From assembly GCA_964058845.1 (NCBI GenBank), contig CAXKVR010000413.1, forward strand, positions 1 to 26,229: a stretch of DNA of 26,229 bases, in the 5' to 3' direction. The notes beneath the pieces are model-generated. The model was not told where the DNA came from, ran no database searches, and saw nothing but the letters and a program-made list of their open reading frames with translations. Of the stretch, positions 21,024 to 26,229 are shown one piece after another. Source of the DNA: Carex sylvatica (lineage: Eukaryota > Streptophyta > Magnoliopsida > Poales > Cyperaceae). How positions within the stretch are numbered: the stretch's first letter is position 1; every line of letters begins with the position of its first letter. The translations under genes and the position numbers were made by a program.

Positions 21024-21787
21024 TTGGCAGAGTAGGAGGTGTTGACGGCCAACTCACAGATCTCTTTTTTTTTTTTTTCCCAAACTAAAAAAAGAAAGAA
21101 ATCCATAGACCAATGGCCTTCACTCACCTCTCTTTTAATCTGTTATTATTTGCGAACTGGTACAATCAGTAGTAATATTCTATTGATAGATATGGATAAT
21201 GCTAGTAATATCCTGTGAGCTTTGTCATTTGTCCTCTAAAAAGTTGGAGGAAAAAAAAATATGGAGAAGAAGAGGAAGGCAAAAAGTGCATGGCAACATT
21301 TTTTCCAATGTGCCTAAGGGCTTCAAAATAATAAAAATATATAAAAATTCCAAGGAAAATTAGCGCATGTGAGCTTCAGATTTTCTACGACGTCTATTAG
21401 TATGTATACAATGTAACGAATGAATAAACAAGGTATATAAGAAAAATATAAATTGCAAAATCTCCAGCAAATTTTAAGGCGTATGTTTGTTGATTGTATC
21501 CGTGTCTGCTGTAATTCATGATGAACAGTCATCGTAGACAAATCATTCATGAATTATAAACAATCATATTGGAGAATTTAATCACATATGATGTGGTTTG
21601 TGTACTCCAGAAAAATAAAATAAAAACATACAAATGGTTCGGATTTATATTAGAACTTGCTATTGTAGGTGTGAGAAGGGAGTAAAACAAAGAGGTGTGC
21701 TTCTCTAATTCCATTAAAAATTAAAAGATCAAATCATAGTTGTTCATCTAATAAAAGTATGTCAATTTTTAATTTAAGACAATTATA

Positions 21788-21955
21788 TTAAGGGTGACCA
21801 TTAAAGTAATTTTTTTCATTTTTTTTTTTTAGTTTCTATTTTTTTAATGAGAAATTCATATATTATTAATTTCTCATTAAAAGTGTGACACATATTATTT
21901 TAATTGTTGTTAATAATAAAAAAAAAGTGTGAAAATTCTTAATATTGACCTTTAA
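21788..21955. repeat. Foldback sequence, possible small MITE
   Basis: The ends TTAAGGGT...ATTAA (from 21788) and, reversed, TTAAAGGT...ATTAA (from 21955) resemble each other. The interior contains a perfect 12-base stem, TAATGAGAAATT and AATTTCTCATTA, with an 11-base spacer near 21846-21880. No target duplication was found and AT-richness inflates such matches, so the mobile-element reading is tentative. Confidence 0.4.
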
Positions 21956-22117
21956 GGTCATATACCGGAAAAGATACAAATTAAATGAAAGTCGCATGCT
22001 CCGGGAGTTTATGCAAGGCTTTAAATATCCGATCAAACCTTCTCCGTCTCATTCATAACGAACTTGTACGTAATATTTTACTACTTCTAACTTCTAAGGT
22101 TGAGTACCACATAGACA

Positions 22118-22627
22118 TAGAGTGGGAAAAATGGCACGTCGGAGCCAGCTTCGTCACAGAATGACACGGATGTCAGATACGTGTCGTGCTTTGCGTGTCC
22201 CGTGTCGTGATCATTCGCGTGCTGTGACTAATTGTTAGCAAAGAAGACACGACACGGCACGGCACGAAACACAGCACGATACGAAACGAAAGACACGGAA
22301 GATACGGGAAACACGTATAATTTTATCATTTCTTCTGTTTTGACTATAGAAAGTCAAATAAAAAATTCTTATAATTTTTATATTATATCATAAATCAAGA
22401 ATTAGAATTAGTTACTGGTTTTAAAAATTTGTTAAAGTGACGGTCACGGTACGTTTGGTCATGGCACGACTTAGTCACGGCACGACTTGGTCACGGCACG
22501 CGAGTCACAGCGTGACTCGCGTGCTGTGACCATTCGCGTACTGTGATCACCCCTCATAATTTTAGTCACGGCACGTAATCAAAATCACAACGTGTTTGTC
22601 ACGGTACGGCACGTTTTTTCCACACTA
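22118..22627. mobile_element. Non-autonomous hAT-type element (MITE), 510 bp
   Basis: Flanked by a perfect 8-base direct duplication CATAGACA at 22110-22117 and 22628-22635. The termini are inverted repeats: TAGAGTGGGAAAAA at the left and, reversed, TAGTGTGGAAAAAA at the right (12 of 14 match). An 8-base target duplication with TAG-starting ends is the hAT superfamily signature. The interior is GC-richer than its surroundings and packed with CACG, CACGGCACG and GACACG subrepeats. No coding sequence is present, so it would need a transposase from elsewhere. Confidence 0.85.
22490..22530. repeat. 18 bp-arm palindrome inside the hAT-type element
   Basis: GTCACGGCACGCGAGTCA (22490-22507) and TGACTCGCGTGCTGTGAC (22513-22530) are reverse complements at 17 of 18 positions with a 5-base loop. 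Just upstream, GTCACGGCACGACTTG-like units repeat in tandem (about 22458-22500). Confidence 0.9.
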
Positions 22628-23458
22628 CATAGACAGATCGCCTAATAAAAAAATAGTAAGGTTTTTCCATAATTAACCCGTGTCAGAGAATCGTCATCAT
22701 CGTTTCGTGTGTGATTGGGCATTTGGGCTAACACATGCAAAATGGATAAAAATAATTTGAATTTCATTTTTTTTTTCTATTGCCCCTAATTTATACGGTG
22801 CAAAGCCCATAGGTTGAATTGTTCGCTTTTGTTTGGGTTGACAAATAAGAAATAAAAATACGCAAAATCACAAATTATTCTAGGGAATTAGACAAACAGC
22901 AGAAAATGTTGGGGTAGTTGGTAAATGTGGTCCCTAATGAACTGTGCGGGACCCACTTTGCAAATTAAATGTGGCCCCTTGAGATGCTTGAGACAGTTAT
23001 CAAAAAGATTCGTTTGAAAGAGACAAGTGTTTTGTAAATATTAAAAATAACAAGGGGGTATAAAAATATTGCAGGTGTTTGGTATGCATCTCTATTCTCG
23101 ACCTACCCAGCGCCTGCCTCTATTGAATAAGCTTTTCTCGCTTATTTTAGTTGGTTGAATTTATTATATGTAATTTGTCTAGTTTATTTTATTCAGTTTT
23201 TCTTTGTCTCGTCTTTTGTTTCCAAATTACCCCCAGCCGTTTTATATTGTGTAATAGCATATACCTACTTGGATTTTTGTTTTTTTAGCGGATGAGTAAA
23301 TTTTATTTTAATTATACAAAAAATAGAGTAATTATTTTCTTCTGAGGTCACTAGATTATACCACTACAGCTTTAATTGGTTGTTGAATAATTAATTTACT
23401 ATTTATCGAATAGGATGATCAATACATAATCAAGAGAAATAGGATGAGAAGCGTAAAA

Positions 23459-23471
23459 GGGGGGGGGGGGG
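23459..23471. repeat. G13 homopolymer
   Basis: Thirteen consecutive G in AT-rich intergenic DNA. The length may be unreliable. Confidence 0.85.
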
Positions 23472-26098
23472 ACATTGTGCTTCACAGTTGTTTAGAAGGA
23501 TTCGTTGTTTCCAATGCATCTTACTGTGATTTCTTAATCCAATGGACTGCTGGCTTTATATATTAATTTAAAACCAAGCGTGTAGAAGCAAATAGTTTTT
23601 GTCAATCGCAATTGGCAACACTACTTCTCACTATTTTAGTCCAATGCAATAATTAATATGATACTCAACATTGATTTGATTAACTTGCAAGAGGTTCAAA
23701 ATATAAACATGCAACTTTATTGAGAACAATCTGAAATTCTCTTGTTTAGGTTATTTTATGGCCATGCTGAGGATAGTAAGAGGTTAGAAGATACATTTAA
23801 AAAGTTCTGACAAACAATTTTGTGTAATGCTAAAATAGCTTAATTTATCAAATCTTGAAAAAATTATATTCATTTAGAAGATTCATTTAGACTAATTTCC
23901 AAACTTCGTCCCAAAAACATTAATTTATGGAGGAGAACGTTGAAGTAACTTTTAGAAGTTGTGAAAATTTCTATATTTTCTATATGTTTGGATTCAATTT
24001 AAAAAGTATTAAAAGATGAGGAGAATTCAAATGCATCCATTTTTAAGAACTTTAATAATTCAAAATTTAAAAGTTAAAATAAAGCCGTTAGATATGATCT
24101 AATATCATTTTATCTATGCACATGTAAATAATTATGATATTTCAACTTTGTTTTGATTATCATCAAAAGCTTGTAAAAATGTACTAATGTGGATAATTTT
24201 TAGATGTTGTTTTTTCAAATAATTGATTCATATAAAAACAAAATTGAAAAGTGATATATTTTTTATGAGCATATAAAGAAAATAACATAAATTACATTTA
24301 AGATTTTATTTTGACGTTTATAATTTAAATTTTGATTTATTAACGCTTTTAAAAATAGAGACATGGTGGAGACAAAAAAAAAAAAATAGAGACATTTGAA
24401 CTCTCCTCTTATCTTAAAAGAAGATTATGATATGCTCATGAAATATAATTAAAATTGGACGTACTGCTCGCAAAAATGAGACAAACATTTAAAAAATAGA
24501 TTGACTAGATCTAATTTGGAATTTAACATATGTGCATAAAAAAATCATGCAATACTAAGATTTTTAGTGATTGATAAGTTTTATACGGATTAATTTTGCA
24601 AAAGTTTTGCATAAATGATGCCATATGTAATATTGAAGAGTATTACAAAAATTGAAAATTCATGATAGGAGTATATTTGTGGATCCCCCCAAGTGGTTGA
24701 AAGAATTTTGTACGTTGTATTTTTGTGCTATCTTTTATTGCAATAGAATTTGCAACTTATTTTTTTTAGCCAATGAACATTTTGTTATTGTTCATTGCAT
24801 AGACCATATTTCGTTGAAAAATTGGAATTATGAAATATAGATAGAAAATTGGGAGCTAATACAATTGATAAATTTCGCAGATTATGTGTTAACATGTACA
24901 TATTTATCAAACTTCTAGACAGAGGCAGACTCAATTTAACATTGACAAAAACCTGAGATGCAACCATTCTATTCCATATTACTCATAATTATGTTGGAAA
25001 ACAATAGAGGTGAAAGTAAAAACATGTGTCAAGGTCCAAGTCATCAGTTGTAAGATGATAATCTTTTGATTTTATGTTTATTGTAATTGTAAAAGACAAA
25101 AGCAACATAAGAAAAGAAAGGACTCATGCATCTAGATCCGAGTCGTAAGATGATTGAAGGAGAATTTTTATAGTTCTAAAAAATCTGCATTAAAAAAAAA
25201 AGTAGCATAAATTTATAAGAGATAATTTTGTTCGCCATTATTCATGTAGAAATCAGTTTGGCTGTAAACAATCAACAACCATCCATCCTACCTAACTTCT
25301 TATTTGTACACAAAACCTACCTTGAACCTACCTCCATTGTTGCAAATTACATTAAATCATAGACTGATTTTTAGAAGTTGAACGCATCTAACTTCAAAAG
25401 GGAAAGGGGGGAAAAAGACAAAAGGTTGAACTGATCAGCTTTGCATTCTAAAAGAGCATAGACTCTCAACAATATTGACATGACGACAAGCAAATCTAAC
25501 AAGGTGGGGCCCCCTCTTTTGTTATTTATTACATAACTAATAAGTTTTTTATTTATAACATGGCATGATGTAATTGGAGTTTAGTTATCTTGTTAGCAAT
25601 TTAGTACTTTTAAATTAGCGTGTACTGTGTACAAATCAAATTGCTATCAGAAGTTAAAATTATCAACGCTGAACTAAGAAAGTGATTTGTATCTTTAAGA
25701 AAACAAAGAGAGAGATATTACACAAACCAACTGGACAAAACGATGCACTTGAGAGATGGGAGATTTGATTCCAAGTTTTGACTAACGGAAAAGTAGGTGG
25801 AAAGATAAGTGCGTCTTTGGCCATTGATTAAAAGGTTCGCATTACCCATTAGAGGTGTCAATAAATTGGTTTCAAAATTATAATATTCATAAATAGACCA
25901 CAAAATATAGATAATGGTTATCGTACCCATTTACTCTATAGAAAAAAAAAAACTGATTGTCATATGTAAAATAATTTTATATTTATTTGATTAAATAATG
26001 TTTGTAACGATGGATATATTGAATTATACAATGTTCCATATAGTACAAAAAAAGGAGACCAGCATATGTATATATTTTATAATTTATGGTGTATACAA

Positions 26099-26119
26099 TT
26101 GTTGTTGTTGTTGTTGTTG
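26099..26119. repeat. (TTG)7 microsatellite
   Basis: Seven TTG units in intergenic DNA, probably length-variable. Confidence 0.9.
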
Positions 26120-26229
26120 TATTTACTTGTGTACTATCATTAGGACTAAGTAGTGTAATTTCAATAAGTTTATCAAGCAACTTCTTTCTCAAACAAGACA
26201 TCTCTTAGGTTAAATTAATGGTTTTGAAG

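Larger units (their letters stand above)
22636..26229. other. AT-rich intergenic DNA, no gene recognised
   Basis: Long AT-rich stretch up to the window edge. Only short frames without family features occur on either strand. Simple repeats are listed separately. No tRNA, rRNA or intact transposon was recognised. Confidence 0.55.

Noticed and set aside
21511..21560. TAATTCATGA and TCATGAATTA inverted pair as a possible miRNA hairpin
   Set aside because: Only about 10 bp of AT-rich pairing, too short for a plant miRNA precursor.

Overview
The window is nuclear DNA from a flowering plant, most likely a eudicot. Evidence: two intron-rich plant housekeeping genes, AT-rich introns with canonical GT-AG borders, plant-type small transposons, and long AT-rich intergenic stretches. 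I cannot name the species. No RNA gene, CRISPR array or bacterial-type operon was seen.

Layout. (1) 1-2807, + strand: the 3' part of a SULTR-family sulfate transporter gene. Seven exons are visible, covering the last membrane segments, the STAS domain and the stop; the 5' part lies outside the window. (2) 2808-6218: convergent intergenic space. It is mostly filled by a ~2.2 kb transposon-like element (about 3350-5589) with inverted-repeat arms, four ~240 bp tandem units, a family of AAGTATTCAT motifs and a long purine-only-like tract. (3) 6219-18855, - strand: a complete gene for homomeric (eukaryotic-type, multidomain) acetyl-CoA carboxylase, ACC1-like. By hand-splicing there are 30 coding exons plus one 5'UTR exon. 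All exons stay in phase and give a 2245-residue protein with biotin carboxylase, biotinyl carrier, central and carboxyltransferase regions. One intron uses a GC donor. (4) 18640-19021: ACC1 leader, a short uORF, and a TTTAAA and G-box promoter region. (5) 19022-26229: gene-poor AT-rich DNA holding a 66 bp tandem duplication, a possible small foldback element, and a well-supported 510 bp non-autonomous hAT-type element (TIRs plus a perfect 8 bp target duplication).

The two genes are tail-to-tail and have unrelated jobs: sulfate uptake at a membrane, and malonyl-CoA synthesis in the cytosol (very-long-chain fatty acids, flavonoids). Nothing suggests that they work together. I found no convincing undescribed biological system. 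The points worth a second look are the two non-autonomous transposons, the repeat structure inside the larger one, the duplicated block in the ACC1 leader intron, and the GC-AG intron.
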